A stretch of 64,000 bases of DNA from Bog-473 sp963843365 (GTDB lineage: Bacteria > Actinomycetota > Acidimicrobiia > Acidimicrobiales > RAAP-2), in NCBI GenBank assembly GCA_963843365.1, contig CAWJKG010000002.1, positions 1,240,001 through 1,304,000 on the forward strand, read 5' to 3'. The translations under genes and the position numbers were made by a program. Every line of letters starts with the position of its first letter. The first letter of the stretch is position 1. The notes below the pieces were generated by a model. It did not search any database, was not told the origin of the DNA, and saw only the letters and a program-made list of their open reading frames with translations. Shown here in pieces: positions 1 to 7,818 of the stretch.

Positions 1-1
1 C

Positions 2-760
2 TCCGCCGTGGCCACGGGGACCGGCATGGTGCGCAGCGCGCACGGGCGCCTCCCCAACCCGGCGCCGGCCACCGTCCGCCTGCTCGAGGGCATCCCGTCC
101 TACGGGCGCGACGTCCCGATTGAGCTCACCACTCCCACGGGTGCCGCGCTGCTGGCGGGGCTGGCCACGAGCTTCGGACCGCTGCCCGACATGACGGTCT
201 CGTCGTCGGGCTTCGGTGCCGGCGCGGGCGAAATGGACGACCTGCCCAACTGCACGCAGGTCGTGGTCGGCCGGCGGGCGGACCGGCCGCCGGCCGGTCC
301 CGGGCAGGGCGCGCTCCTCCTCGAGACGAACCTCGACGACGTCACCGGCGAGCAGTTGGGCCTCGCCGTCGCGTCGGCACTCCAGGACGGCGCGCTCGAC
401 GCCTGGGTGAGTCCCGTCACCATGAAGAAGGGCCGGCCCGGCCACGTCCTCCACGTGCTGACGGACGCCATGGGTGTCGAGGCACAGCGCGCCGGCATGG
501 AGCGGCTCACCGGGACCATGGGCATCCGCGCCACCGCGGTCGAGCGCTGGCCGGTCGCCCGCGCCCTGCACCAGGTAACGGTCGACGGCATGACCATCCG
601 CATGAAGGTCACCCGCGGGCGGGCCAAGCCCGAATTCGACGACGTGGCGCTGGTGGCGGCCAAGACAGGCGCCGCGCCCCACGAGGTGGCCAGCCGCGCC
701 GAGGAAGCCTGGCGCGCCTCGGCTGGATCGGCCCCGAGCCCGGAAGACACGCCGGCCTGA
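2..760 (+). CDS. larC: LarC, nickel-pincer cofactor biosynthesis protein (3' part; start outside window)
   Basis: LarC inserts nickel, with CTP, into the pyridinium bis-thiocarboxylate precursor to finish the nickel-pincer cofactor of lactate racemase-type enzymes. The frame is open to the window edge, and the first residues (SAVATGTGMV, then HGRLPNPAPAT) match the interior of LarC proteins, so the true start lies upstream. The GTG at 8 is not a convincing start. The C-terminal half, with LETNLDDVTGE and the VSPVTMKKGRPG segment, is also typical of the family. The TGA stop overlaps the ATG of the next gene (ATGA), suggesting translational coupling. larE, another gene of this pathway, lies about 12 kb downstream on the other strand; larB is not visible and may be upstream. 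Confidence 0.88.
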   Translation, partial: SAVATGTGMVRSAHGRLPNPAPATVRLLEGIPSYGRDVPIELTTPTGAALLAGLATSFGPLPDMTVSSSGFGAGAGEMDDLPNCTQVVVGRRADRPPAGPGQGALLLETNLDDVTGEQLGLAVASALQDGALDAWVSPVTMKKGRPGHVLHVLTDAMGVEAQRAGMERLTGTMGIRATAVERWPVARALHQVTVDGMTIRMKVTRGRAKPEFDDVALVAAKTGAAPHEVASRAEEAWRASAGSAPSPEDTPA

Positions 761-2130
761 TGGCGAGCGCGATGTTCGACTACGACGAGGCGATGACCGA
801 CCTGATTGTGGCGGCGTGCCGCGAGCGCTTGTCGTGGGATCCGGTGACCCTCGACTTCGGCGGCCTCGTCGAGTCACTCGATGCCGAGCTGGCCGGGCTC
901 ATGCGGCCCGAGGGAAACGACGCCGAGCGGGTGCTGCAGCTGTTCATCGACAAGCTGTCCACGGCGGTGGTCTCGTGCGACAGCCCGCGCTTCTTGTCCT
1001 TCATCCCGGCTGCGCCGACGAAGGCCTCTCTCCTCTTCGACATGTTCGTGTCCTGCTCGTCACTGCACGGCACGTCCTGGCTCGAGGCGGCCGGGGTCGT
1101 CGTGGCCGAGAACCAGGCCCTCGCCGTCCTCGCCGCACAGGCCGGGCTGCCCGAGGGAGCCGGCGGCTGCTTCGTGGCGGGCGGTTCGGCCGGCAACCTC
1201 TCCGCGCTGATGGTGGCGCGCGACACGGCCGGATACCGCCACAACTCGAATCCGCCCCTCCGCCCGCTCGTGGCCCTGAGCGAGGACGCCCACTCCTCCG
1301 TCGGGAAGGCGCTCCACGTCTTGGGAGTGGGCACGCTGACCGTGCCGACCGACGACCACCGATTGACCGGATCGGCACTCCGCGCCGCGCTCGAGGCTGA
1401 CGCGCGCCGCGACGACGTCATAGGCGTCGTGGCCACGGCGGGCACGACGAACGCCGGGATCGTCGACGACCTCGACGGCGTGGCCGACGTCGCGGCCGCC
1501 CATGGGTTGTGGTTTCACATCGACGGCGCGTACGGCGGGGCTGCGGCTCTCTTCGCCCCGTCGGTGCGGGACCAGTTCACCGGCTTCCACCGGGCCGACT
1601 CGTTCATCGTCGACCCCCACAAGTGGCTCTTCGCGCCGTTCGACTGCGCCGCCCTCCTCTATCGCCAACCGAACCTGGCCAAGGCGGTCCACACCCAGGA
1701 CGCCCAGTACCTCGAGGTGCTGCACAGCCAGAACCCCGAGGAATGGAACCCGAGCGACTACGCCTTCCACCTCACCCGGCGCGCCCGCGGGCTGCCCCTC
1801 TGGTTCTCGCTGGCGGTCAACGGGTTGGACGCCTACCGCGCCGCGGTGGAGGCGGGCCTGGTCATGGCCCAGCGGGCCGCCGAACGCATTGCGGACTCGC
1901 CCCACGTCGAGCTGGTGCGCCCGCCCGGGCTCTCCATCGTCCTGTTCCGCCGGCTCGGCTGGTCCAAGCTCGACTACGAGGAGTGGTCGGCGCGCCTGCT
2001 GCACGACCAGATCGGGTTCGTCACGCCGACGGCCTGGGAGGGCGAGACCGTCGCCCGCTTCGCCTTCCTCCACCCCAACACGACCATCACCATGGTCGAC
2101 GAGATCCTCGCCTCAATGCGCACTGCGTGA
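760..2130 (+). CDS. PLP-dependent group II decarboxylase (aromatic amino acid / glutamate decarboxylase-like)
   Basis: A 456-residue protein of the pyridoxal-phosphate group II decarboxylase family, which decarboxylates amino acids such as aromatic L-amino acids, glutamate or aspartate. Seen: the substrate-side segment with SLHGTSWLEA (about 101-110), a glycine-rich GGSAGNLSAL (141-150), ATAGTTNAGIVDD, the PLP-ring aspartate in HIDGAYGG (D255), and the Schiff-base lysine in DPHKW (K288). Length fits the family. The start overlaps the larC stop as ATGA, so the two are probably one transcript, though no functional link to the nickel cofactor is evident. The substrate cannot be assigned from sequence. 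The gene ends 18 nt inside the convergent DsbA-like gene. Confidence 0.9.
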   Translation: MASAMFDYDEAMTDLIVAACRERLSWDPVTLDFGGLVESLDAELAGLMRPEGNDAERVLQLFIDKLSTAVVSCDSPRFLSFIPAAPTKASLLFDMFVSCSSLHGTSWLEAAGVVVAENQALAVLAAQAGLPEGAGGCFVAGGSAGNLSALMVARDTAGYRHNSNPPLRPLVALSEDAHSSVGKALHVLGVGTLTVPTDDHRLTGSALRAALEADARRDDVIGVVATAGTTNAGIVDDLDGVADVAAAHGLWFHIDGAYGGAAALFAPSVRDQFTGFHRADSFIVDPHKWLFAPFDCAALLYRQPNLAKAVHTQDAQYLEVLHSQNPEEWNPSDYAFHLTRRARGLPLWFSLAVNGLDAYRAAVEAGLVMAQRAAERIADSPHVELVRPPGLSIVLFRRLGWSKLDYEEWSARLLHDQIGFVTPTAWEGETVARFAFLHPNTTITMVDEILASMRTA

Positions 2131-2754
2131 CCAGGCGCGCGCCAAAATCAGGCCGAGCGTCTCGACGTCCTGCGCGCCGGGAATCGGCCACGCGCCGCCG
2201 ATGAGGAAATAGGGGACGCCCGTCACGCCGAGCTCGGCGGCGGCGGCTTCGTCAGCCCGCACCTCGTGGCCGTAGGCGGGGCCACCGAGGACCGGGTCGA
2301 ACGACGCGTCCGGCAACCCGACCGACCGGGCCACGTCACGCAACACCTCCGCGTCCGAGAGCTGCCGCCCCTCGCTGAAGTGGGCCGCGAACAGCGCCCG
2401 CACCAGTGCGTCCTCCCACTCGGTGCCTCGTGCGGCCCGGGTGAGCCGGTGCGCATCGAACGTGCTCCCCAGGCGCACGCGGTCGAATTCGAAGGTGAAG
2501 TCCACTGCGGCCCCGAAGGTGGTCAGCTGGGCGTGGCCGGCCCGCACCTGCGCCAGCGGCATGCCGTACGTCCGCGCGACGACCTGATCGGCGGAGCCGG
2601 CCCTGTGGGCGGGCGCGCCCGGGTGCAGCTCGAAGGCGCGGTGCACCACCGTCACCTCGTCGCCGTGCTCGAAGTCGCGCAGGGCGACCCGGAGGCGGGC
2701 CAGGCCGAGGGCGCACCAGGGGCAGGCGTAATCGGACCAGACATCGATCTGCAT
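2113..2754 (-). CDS. DsbA-family oxidoreductase (FrnE-like), thioredoxin fold
   Basis: A 213-residue DsbA/FrnE-type protein. The thioredoxin-like active site CPWC (C11-C14) follows the first beta strand, with the alpha-helical insert typical of DsbA in the middle (HRLTRAARGTEWEDALVRAL) and the cis-proline loop near the end (GVTGVPYFLIGG). There is no signal peptide, so it is probably a cytoplasmic disulfide or glutathione-type oxidoreductase. FrnE relatives are often tied to polyketide or stress pathways, but nothing here fixes the substrate. It lies 36 nt downstream of the amidase gene on the same strand and may be co-transcribed. Its 3' end overlaps the convergent decarboxylase by 18 nt. 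Confidence 0.88.
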   Translation of the reverse strand: MQIDVWSDYACPWCALGLARLRVALRDFEHGDEVTVVHRAFELHPGAPAHRAGSADQVVARTYGMPLAQVRAGHAQLTTFGAAVDFTFEFDRVRLGSTFDAHRLTRAARGTEWEDALVRALFAAHFSEGRQLSDAEVLRDVARSVGLPDASFDPVLGGPAYGHEVRADEAAAAELGVTGVPYFLIGGAWPIPGAQDVETLGLILARAWSRSAH

Positions 2755-2790
2755 CCCGGTCCACCCTAGGCACGCCCTTGGGTGCCGGCC

Positions 2791-3906
2791 TCAGACAGAA
2801 GCGGCGGCGGCCTCAAGGGCCGCGCCCGTGGCCAGGAGGCGTTCTTCGGCGTGCGCCGGCCCGATCAGCTGCACACTGGCGGGCAGCGGGCCGCCCGTCG
2901 GCACCGGGAGCGACAGCGCCGGCACGCCGGCAAGATTCACCGGCAGGGTGCAGCGGGAGACCAGGAGGTCGTCCCCGTCTTCGAGGAGCGGCGGGAAGAT
3001 GCTCAGCGTCGGGGTGACGAGCACATCGACTTCGGTGAAGACCCGCGTCAGGCTCTCCTTCCAGGCGCGCTGGACCTCCCACGCCGACGACACGGTCCCC
3101 GCGTCGAACGAGCCCCCCAGCTCCAGGCGGCTCCGCACGCCCTCGCTGATTCCCTCGGGGTCCTCCTCCGCCAGCACCCCGTCCGACTGCCAGGCCTCGA
3201 CGACGAGGAGGAGACCGGCCTGCAGGGTGGCGTCGTCCCACCCCGGGACCGCGCAGTCCCGGCAGTCCCAGCCCACCGCACCGAGCGCTCGATCCAGCGC
3301 GGCGGTGATGGCCGGGTCGGCCTCAATCGAGAGCCGGCCCACCACCAGGGGGTCCGCGTCCGCTTCGGCCACCTCGAAGCCGGGCTCGAGAAGCTGCATG
3401 CCCGCGACCAGCCCATCCACCGTGCGCGCCATCGGGCCCACGGTGTCGAAGCTCGGGGCCAGCGGCCAGACACCGTCGAGCGGAATGCGCCCCCACGTCG
3501 TCTTGAGTCCCGCCACGCCGCAGCAGGCGGCGGGAATCCGGACAGAGCCGCCGGTGTCGCTGCCGTAGGCCACGTCGGCCTCGCCCGTGGCCACCGCCAC
3601 CGCAGAGCCGCTGGAGGAGCCGCCCGGGACCCGCGTGGGATCGAGCGGGTTCACGGGGGTCCCGAACCACTGGTTGACCCCGGTGACGCCGAGCGCCAAC
3701 TCGTGCAGATTCGTGCGACCGACGATCCGCGCCCCCGCCGCCCGGGCGCCGGCGAGGCACACGGCGTCGCGGGTCGCCGGGACGGCCCGGTCGGCCACGG
3801 CCCGACAGCCGGCCGTCGTGGGCTCGCCCGCCATGTCGATCAAATCCTTGACGGCCAGCCGGACCCCGGTTCCCGAGGTGTCGTAACGGGTGATGAAGGT
3901 GGTCAT
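2791..3906 (-). CDS. Amidase-signature family hydrolase
   Basis: A 371-residue amidase-signature enzyme, which hydrolyses a carboxamide or related C-N bond with a Ser-cisSer-Lys triad. The three residues are visible: K20 in LAVKDLIDMAG, S97 in VPGGSSSGSA, and S121 in GSDTGGSVRIPA. The 24-residue gap between the serines matches the family. At 371 aa it is on the short side; amidases of 450-500 aa are common, and the C-terminal part is compact. There is no signal peptide. It could be a glutamyl-tRNA amidotransferase-A-like or general amide hydrolase; without GatB or GatC neighbours, a catabolic amidase is more likely. Its start is 43 nt from the end of the lipoprotein gene upstream. Confidence 0.9.
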   Translation of the reverse strand: MTTFITRYDTSGTGVRLAVKDLIDMAGEPTTAGCRAVADRAVPATRDAVCLAGARAAGARIVGRTNLHELALGVTGVNQWFGTPVNPLDPTRVPGGSSSGSAVAVATGEADVAYGSDTGGSVRIPAACCGVAGLKTTWGRIPLDGVWPLAPSFDTVGPMARTVDGLVAGMQLLEPGFEVAEADADPLVVGRLSIEADPAITAALDRALGAVGWDCRDCAVPGWDDATLQAGLLLVVEAWQSDGVLAEEDPEGISEGVRSRLELGGSFDAGTVSSAWEVQRAWKESLTRVFTEVDVLVTPTLSIFPPLLEDGDDLLVSRCTLPVNLAGVPALSLPVPTGGPLPASVQLIGPAHAEERLLATGAALEAAAASV

Positions 3907-3949
3907 CCCGTCATTGTGCCGGGAGCCGAGCCGCTACCGAGGCACCGCC

Positions 3950-4681
3950 TCACCCCGAGGTGGTCGGTGTCGTGGTGACGGTGGCTCCGGGCGGCAGCTG
4001 GAACAACGATGCCGACGGGGACGAGGAGTAGTCGGTGATCTGGAAGCTCGTCGAGTTCGACGCCACCTTGACGTAGCCGAGGATCCCCTGCGCTGTGGTG
4101 CAGATGCTGCTGGTGCCAGGCACCCCCTTGGCGACCAGGTCGACGCACTGCAATGAGAATCCGTTGAGAGACATGGTGGAGCTCGTCACCGTGTCGCCAG
4201 CGAGGCCGGCCACCAGCGAGACGCCCTTGAGGAACGAGATCCAGTGCGACGGCGTGTAGAGGTCGAAGACCTTGTTCTCCGCGGCGGCGTCGGCTTGCCC
4301 GAGCTTCCGGCACGACCATGCGGCACCGGACCCGCTCTGATTGCACACGTACTCGCCCGACGAGTTCACGATCACCTGCACGGCCGACGGGCTGGCGCCC
4401 GTCTGTGTCTCGTGGAACGCCAGCCCTCCACCCGCGGGGTCGACGGCGTAGACGACAGTGGCCGGCGCCGCGCCCGTCGTCGTGTAGGTCGCCTGGAACG
4501 GGGTGGCGCTCGTCGACTGCAGGTTCTGCGTGAAGGAGTCGATGGTCGCCCTGTTGCCCTCGACCGTGTGCACCGCGCTCCTGACCTTGTTCACGGCGCT
4601 GCACCCGGTGCCCACCAGACCGACACACACGAGGAGCGCCACCAGGGCGCTGCTACGCCGGCGCGGCGCGCCCGCGGTCAC
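3950..4681 (-). CDS. Putative LolA/LppX-like lipoprotein coupled to an MFS exporter
   Basis: A 243-residue predicted lipoprotein. The GTG start (4681-4679) overlaps the TGA stop of the MFS gene as GTGA, which fixes the start and implies coupling. The N-terminus has three arginines, a hydrophobic segment (SALVALLVCVGLVGTG) and a lipobox-like cysteine (GTGC; glycine at -3 is atypical). The mature part looks beta-rich, contains four cysteines after the lipid cysteine, and ends with FQITDYSSS, then a segment ending QLPPGA, a style seen in LolA/LppX/LprG-type carrier lipoproteins. By analogy with the mycobacterial LprG-P55 pair it may deliver a lipid or hydrophobic substrate to or from the exporter. 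That role is inference from arrangement and fold style, not from clear homology. Confidence 0.72.
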   Translation of the reverse strand: MTAGAPRRRSSALVALLVCVGLVGTGCSAVNKVRSAVHTVEGNRATIDSFTQNLQSTSATPFQATYTTTGAAPATVVYAVDPAGGGLAFHETQTGASPSAVQVIVNSSGEYVCNQSGSGAAWSCRKLGQADAAAENKVFDLYTPSHWISFLKGVSLVAGLAGDTVTSSTMSLNGFSLQCVDLVAKGVPGTSSICTTAQGILGYVKVASNSTSFQITDYSSSPSASLFQLPPGATVTTTPTTSG

Positions 4682-6204
4682 GCGACCTCGGCCGGCGAGG
4701 AGACGCTGCCGTCCTCGATCGCCACCGCCTCCTGCCGCCCCCGCTGCAGACCGAACAGCGCCACGACGGCGGCCAGGGCCATGATCCCGCACATCACGTA
4801 GAGCACGGTCGCCGTGGCGTGGGCGAAGTCGAGCGAGACGAACTTTTGGATGGACGTCACGGACTTGCTTCCTTGCTGGCTCTGGGTGATCCGGTTCGCC
4901 TCGGACACCGCCTGCGGATTGCCCATGTTGCGCAGCGACGTCGTGAGGTGGGAGCGGTAGTCGAAGAGCTGAATGGTCCCGAGCAGCGCCAGGCCGAGAC
5001 TGGCCCCGTAGTTCCGGATGGTCTGGGTGATGCCGGTCGCCTCGCCGTAGGAGAGGTTCCCGGCCCGGTTGACGGCATCGGTGTTGGCCGGCCCGAGCAT
5101 CATGCCCATGCCGAAGCCGGCGACGATCACCCAGATCTGCTGCTTGGAGAACGAGAGCGTGCTCGCCTTGGCACCCCAGAAGTAGAACCCGACGGCCGCA
5201 ATGGCGCAGCCGATGACGACGGCCCGCTTGGCGCCCTCGCGGTCGAGCATGCGGCCGCCGATCTGCGCCGCAATCACGAAGCCGATGAAGAAGTACAACA
5301 GGAAGATGCCGGCTTTCGACGCCGGGTCGTGGAGGGAGATCTGGGCGTACTCGCTGGCGAAGAAGAAGACCGGGATGAACGCCATCATGGCGATCAACAA
5401 CACGAGGTTCTCCATTGCGAAGGCACGGATGCGGAAGATGTTGACCTTGATCAGCGGCACCTCCGTGCGGAGCTCCACGAGGACGAAGGCGCCGATGATG
5501 GCGAGCCCGGCGATGATGCAGATCCAGGTCCAGGGATTGCTCCATCCCCACGGGACCGACTGCTGCAGGCCGAAGATGCTCAGCCCGATGCCCGCCGCGA
5601 TGAGGACGGCGCCTCGGTAGTCGATCGGTGCCTTGCGGTACTGCGTCTGGGGCTTGGACATCGCGATGAGGATCAGCGCGATGACGGCCACCGGGATGTT
5701 GATCCAGAAGATGGCCCGCCAGGTCCACTCGGTCAGGTAGCCGCCCAGAATGGGCCCGACGGCGGTCAGCCCCCCGGCGATGCCGAAGAACAGCGCGAGC
5801 GCCTTCCCCCGCTCCCGGAGCGGGAACACGTTCACCACGATGGCCAGCGCCGCCGGGAACATGAGCGCTCCCCCGGCACCCTGGACGACGCGGAACGTGA
5901 CGATCCACGCCTCCGCGCCCGAGCCCTTGGGCGTCAGGCCGCACATGGTCGACGCCAGCACGAACACGACCACGCCGATCACGCAACACTTGGTGTGCCC
6001 GTAGACGTCCGACAGGCGCCCGCCCAACGCGAAGAGCGCAGCGAGGGCGATCAGGTAGCCGTTCACCACCCACTGCACGCCGGTCGACGTCAAGCCGAGC
6101 TCGCGCTGGATGTTCGGGACCGCGATGGAGACGATCGTCTGATCGATGAAGGTCATCGCGACCGCGAAGATCATCGCCGCCAGAACCCAGTTGCGCCCCT
6201 GCAT
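4678..6204 (-). CDS. MFS transporter, DHA2 (EmrB/QacA) family, 14 TM
   Basis: A 508-residue major facilitator of the drug:H+ antiporter-2 type. The first helix holds TFIDQTIVSIAVPNIQ, the QWVVNGYLIALAALFALGGRLSD stretch is the motif A region, and the conserved VVQGAGGALMFPA and TEWTWRAIFWINIPVAV segments are present. The hydrophobic pattern and length fit 14 membrane helices. The family exports drugs, metabolites or lipids with proton exchange. The downstream lipoprotein gene overlaps its stop. It follows the MBL-fold and SRPBCC genes on the same strand, all divergent from a tetR gene, so export may be inducible; a hairpin at 6260-6285 separates it from the MBL gene. Confidence 0.93.
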   Translation of the reverse strand: MQGRNWVLAAMIFAVAMTFIDQTIVSIAVPNIQRELGLTSTGVQWVVNGYLIALAALFALGGRLSDVYGHTKCCVIGVVVFVLASTMCGLTPKGSGAEAWIVTFRVVQGAGGALMFPAALAIVVNVFPLRERGKALALFFGIAGGLTAVGPILGGYLTEWTWRAIFWINIPVAVIALILIAMSKPQTQYRKAPIDYRGAVLIAAGIGLSIFGLQQSVPWGWSNPWTWICIIAGLAIIGAFVLVELRTEVPLIKVNIFRIRAFAMENLVLLIAMMAFIPVFFFASEYAQISLHDPASKAGIFLLYFFIGFVIAAQIGGRMLDREGAKRAVVIGCAIAAVGFYFWGAKASTLSFSKQQIWVIVAGFGMGMMLGPANTDAVNRAGNLSYGEATGITQTIRNYGASLGLALLGTIQLFDYRSHLTTSLRNMGNPQAVSEANRITQSQQGSKSVTSIQKFVSLDFAHATATVLYVMCGIMALAAVVALFGLQRGRQEAVAIEDGSVSSPAEVA

Positions 6205-6259
6205 ACCGGTGTCTCCCTCCCTCCGGGTCTGACGAAAACCCTAACGGGAGACCTGGGCC

Positions 6260-6285
6260 CCCGTGTGGCTCTTACACCCCACGGG
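6260..6285 (-). terminator. Hairpin after the MBL-fold gene
   Basis: Arms CCCGTG and CACGGG, extended by a GG/CC pair after one mismatch, lie just past the MBL stop codon and before the MFS start. There is no clear U-run, so it may be an attenuating hairpin rather than a full terminator. Confidence 0.4.
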
Positions 6286-6292
6286 CACGGAC

Positions 6293-7096
6293 CTAGTGCG
6301 GTGGTGAAGCGCCCATGGACGCCAGCAACTGTTCGAGCGCCGCCTGGTCCGGCCCCACGAACGGCTCACCACCAGTGGCCGCTTCGAGATTGGCCAGCAT
6401 GCGCCCGAGCGTCGCGCCCGACGCCGCCGGCAGATGGCTGCTCAGGACGGAGGAGGGCGCGAGCCCGCGCACCGCGTCGAGGTCCCGGCCGAACCGGTCC
6501 CGGTCGACGCGGCACAGCCACGGCGAGTCGGCCATGACCCAGAACATCTGGCTCTGCCGGAGCTGCTCCTCGGAGAGGTCCTCCGCGCGCGACGGCACGT
6601 CCTCCAAGAGAGCACCGAAGCAGTCGGCGCTGAACAGGGTGCCCGATCCCTCGTCGTAGAACCCGGTCGTGACCGGGTTGTCGAACACGGGCGGCGTCAA
6701 CGCGGTCAAAGTGCGGTCGCCCACGGCGATGTGCTGTCCCGGGTTGACCAGGTGCACGCGCTCCATCGGCAGGGGCGCACTCAGGCCCATGATCCCCACG
6801 CCGAGGAACGTCGTGATGACCGTGAGCCGCGGATTCTCGTCCAGCAGGCGGTGCAGCGAACCGATGTGGTCGAAGTCCGTGTGGCTGAGCCAGATCCACC
6901 GGAGGTCCGACGGATCGATGACCGTGCGCAGCGCGGCCATGTACTCCTCGCTCTGCAGCACGGTGCCGGTGTCGACGAGGACCGGTTCGGTCCCGTGGAG
7001 GACGAACGAGTTGATCGGGACGAGCCCGAACCCGGGGACCGGGAAGTTCGTCGTCACCACGTCGATGTCGGGCGCTGCCGTGTAGGTCGTGATCAT
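6293..7096 (-). CDS. MBL-fold hydrolase with ODP-like metal motif
   Basis: A 267-residue metallo-beta-lactamase-fold protein. The ATG at 7096 is chosen because GAGGAG lies 7 nt upstream; an ATG at 7114 is possible. The metal loop reads SHTDFDHIG (H72, D74, D76, H77), so the second ligand of the usual HxHxDH motif is acidic, as in the oxygen-binding di-iron (flavodiiron/ODP) branch with HxExDH. An aspartate follows in FSADCFG and a final histidine in SSHLPA, again ODP-like. There is no flavodoxin domain. It probably binds two metals and could be a hydrolase or a diiron redox protein. It follows the SRPBCC gene and precedes the MFS gene on the same strand. Confidence 0.85.
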   Translation of the reverse strand: MITTYTAAPDIDVVTTNFPVPGFGLVPINSFVLHGTEPVLVDTGTVLQSEEYMAALRTVIDPSDLRWIWLSHTDFDHIGSLHRLLDENPRLTVITTFLGVGIMGLSAPLPMERVHLVNPGQHIAVGDRTLTALTPPVFDNPVTTGFYDEGSGTLFSADCFGALLEDVPSRAEDLSEEQLRQSQMFWVMADSPWLCRVDRDRFGRDLDAVRGLAPSSVLSSHLPAASGATLGRMLANLEAATGGEPFVGPDQAALEQLLASMGASPPH

Positions 7097-7181
7097 GTCG
7101 TGACTCCTCATCACTTGGTTTCGTGTTGTGTCGTGTCGTGTCGGTGTCGTGCTGCTGGTGCTGCGTGTGCGGAGAGGACCG

Positions 7182-7208
7182 CCGGCGGCAGGGTCAGGCC
7201 ACCGCCGG
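7182..7208 (-). terminator. GC hairpin after the SRPBCC gene
   Basis: Arms CCGGCGG and CCGCCGG with a 13-nt loop lie between the SRPBCC stop and the MBL gene. The rest of 7115-7228 holds a short GTGTC-type microsatellite and no gene. Confidence 0.35.
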
Positions 7209-7228
7209 TCTCCTTGCCGGTCGTCTGG

Positions 7229-7732
7229 TCATGACCGTCCAACCTCGTCCCGGACCTCGGCGGCCTCCTTCAGCCGCGCCAGGGTCTGTTCCATGGCCTC
7301 CTGGAGCTCGCGGGCGCGGTTGGTGGGGATGTCCACCACGCGCGCCCAGGCAGGGATCCGCTTGACCTCGTAGGACTCGGTCACCCTGGTCCCCCCGCCG
7401 GCGCCCTCGAAGCGGTACCGCCACACCGTCGACTCGTGCCCGCCCTCCTCGGTGACGAAGGCGAACTCACGGCCGCGGTCCGCCGTCAGCACCCGGCCGC
7501 GGCGCGACCACTTCATGAGGCCGGCCGGCCCGCCGCGATTGTGGCCGACGAAGGTGGCTCCTTCCACGGGGCCGTTGCTCCCGCTCTCCCACTCGACGCG
7601 TCGGCATTCCGGGCTCCACTCGCCCATCCGGGGCAGGTCCGCCACCAGGTCGTAGATCCGCTCCGGGGCGGCGTCCACGACGGTCTCGCGGCTGTCCTGC
7701 GTCAACCACCACCTCGTGCTCGTGGCTGCCAT
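7229..7732 (-). CDS. SRPBCC (polyketide cyclase/START-like) family protein
   Basis: A 167-residue protein with the SRPBCC helix-grip fold, which binds hydrophobic ligands in a deep cavity. The N-terminal pattern SRETVVDAAPERIYDLVADLPRMGEWSPE and the later WRYRFEGAGGGTRVTESYEV are typical of polyketide-cyclase/dehydrase-like members. The ATG at 7732 is preferred: GGAGG lies 8 nt upstream, whereas for the ATG at 7738 it is only 2 nt away. It is divergent from the tetR gene, and its likely promoter (TTGACA, 17 nt, TAGCTT on the minus strand) overlaps an inverted repeat, so TetR control is likely. Ligand unknown. Confidence 0.88.
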   Translation of the reverse strand: MAATSTRWWLTQDSRETVVDAAPERIYDLVADLPRMGEWSPECRRVEWESGSNGPVEGATFVGHNRGGPAGLMKWSRRGRVLTADRGREFAFVTEEGGHESTVWRYRFEGAGGGTRVTESYEVKRIPAWARVVDIPTNRARELQEAMEQTLARLKEAAEVRDEVGRS

Positions 7733-7764
7733 GGTCATCTCCTCCGTTCGATCCATGTGCCAAA

Positions 7765-7811
7765 AGCTAATGGTATTAGCTATTGCTGTCAATACCACCT
7801 TTAGCTATACT
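7765..7811. promoter_or_regulatory. Divergent promoter/operator region between the SRPBCC gene and tetR
   Basis: A perfect inverted repeat, AGCTAAT-GGT-ATTAGCT, lies at 7765-7781, with a related AGCTAT at 7803-7808. On the minus strand TTGACA plus a 17-nt spacer places the -10 on one arm of this palindrome. On the plus strand TATACT (7806-7811), with TTGCTG at 7783-7788 and a 17-nt spacer, ends 7 nt before the tetR ATG. One repressor could therefore block both promoters. The stretch is notably AT-rich for this genome. Operator assignment is inference. Confidence 0.7.
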
Positions 7812-7818
7812 GACGAAT

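Noticed and set aside
4819..6537. Long plus-strand open frame opposite the MFS gene (572 codons)
   Set aside because: The product is Arg/Asp/His-rich low complexity, as expected from the antisense of a GC-rich gene, and the minus-strand MFS protein is unmistakable.
7120..7165. GTGTC-type short tandem repeat
   Set aside because: Only a few imperfect units in a non-coding gap; no sign of a functional element.
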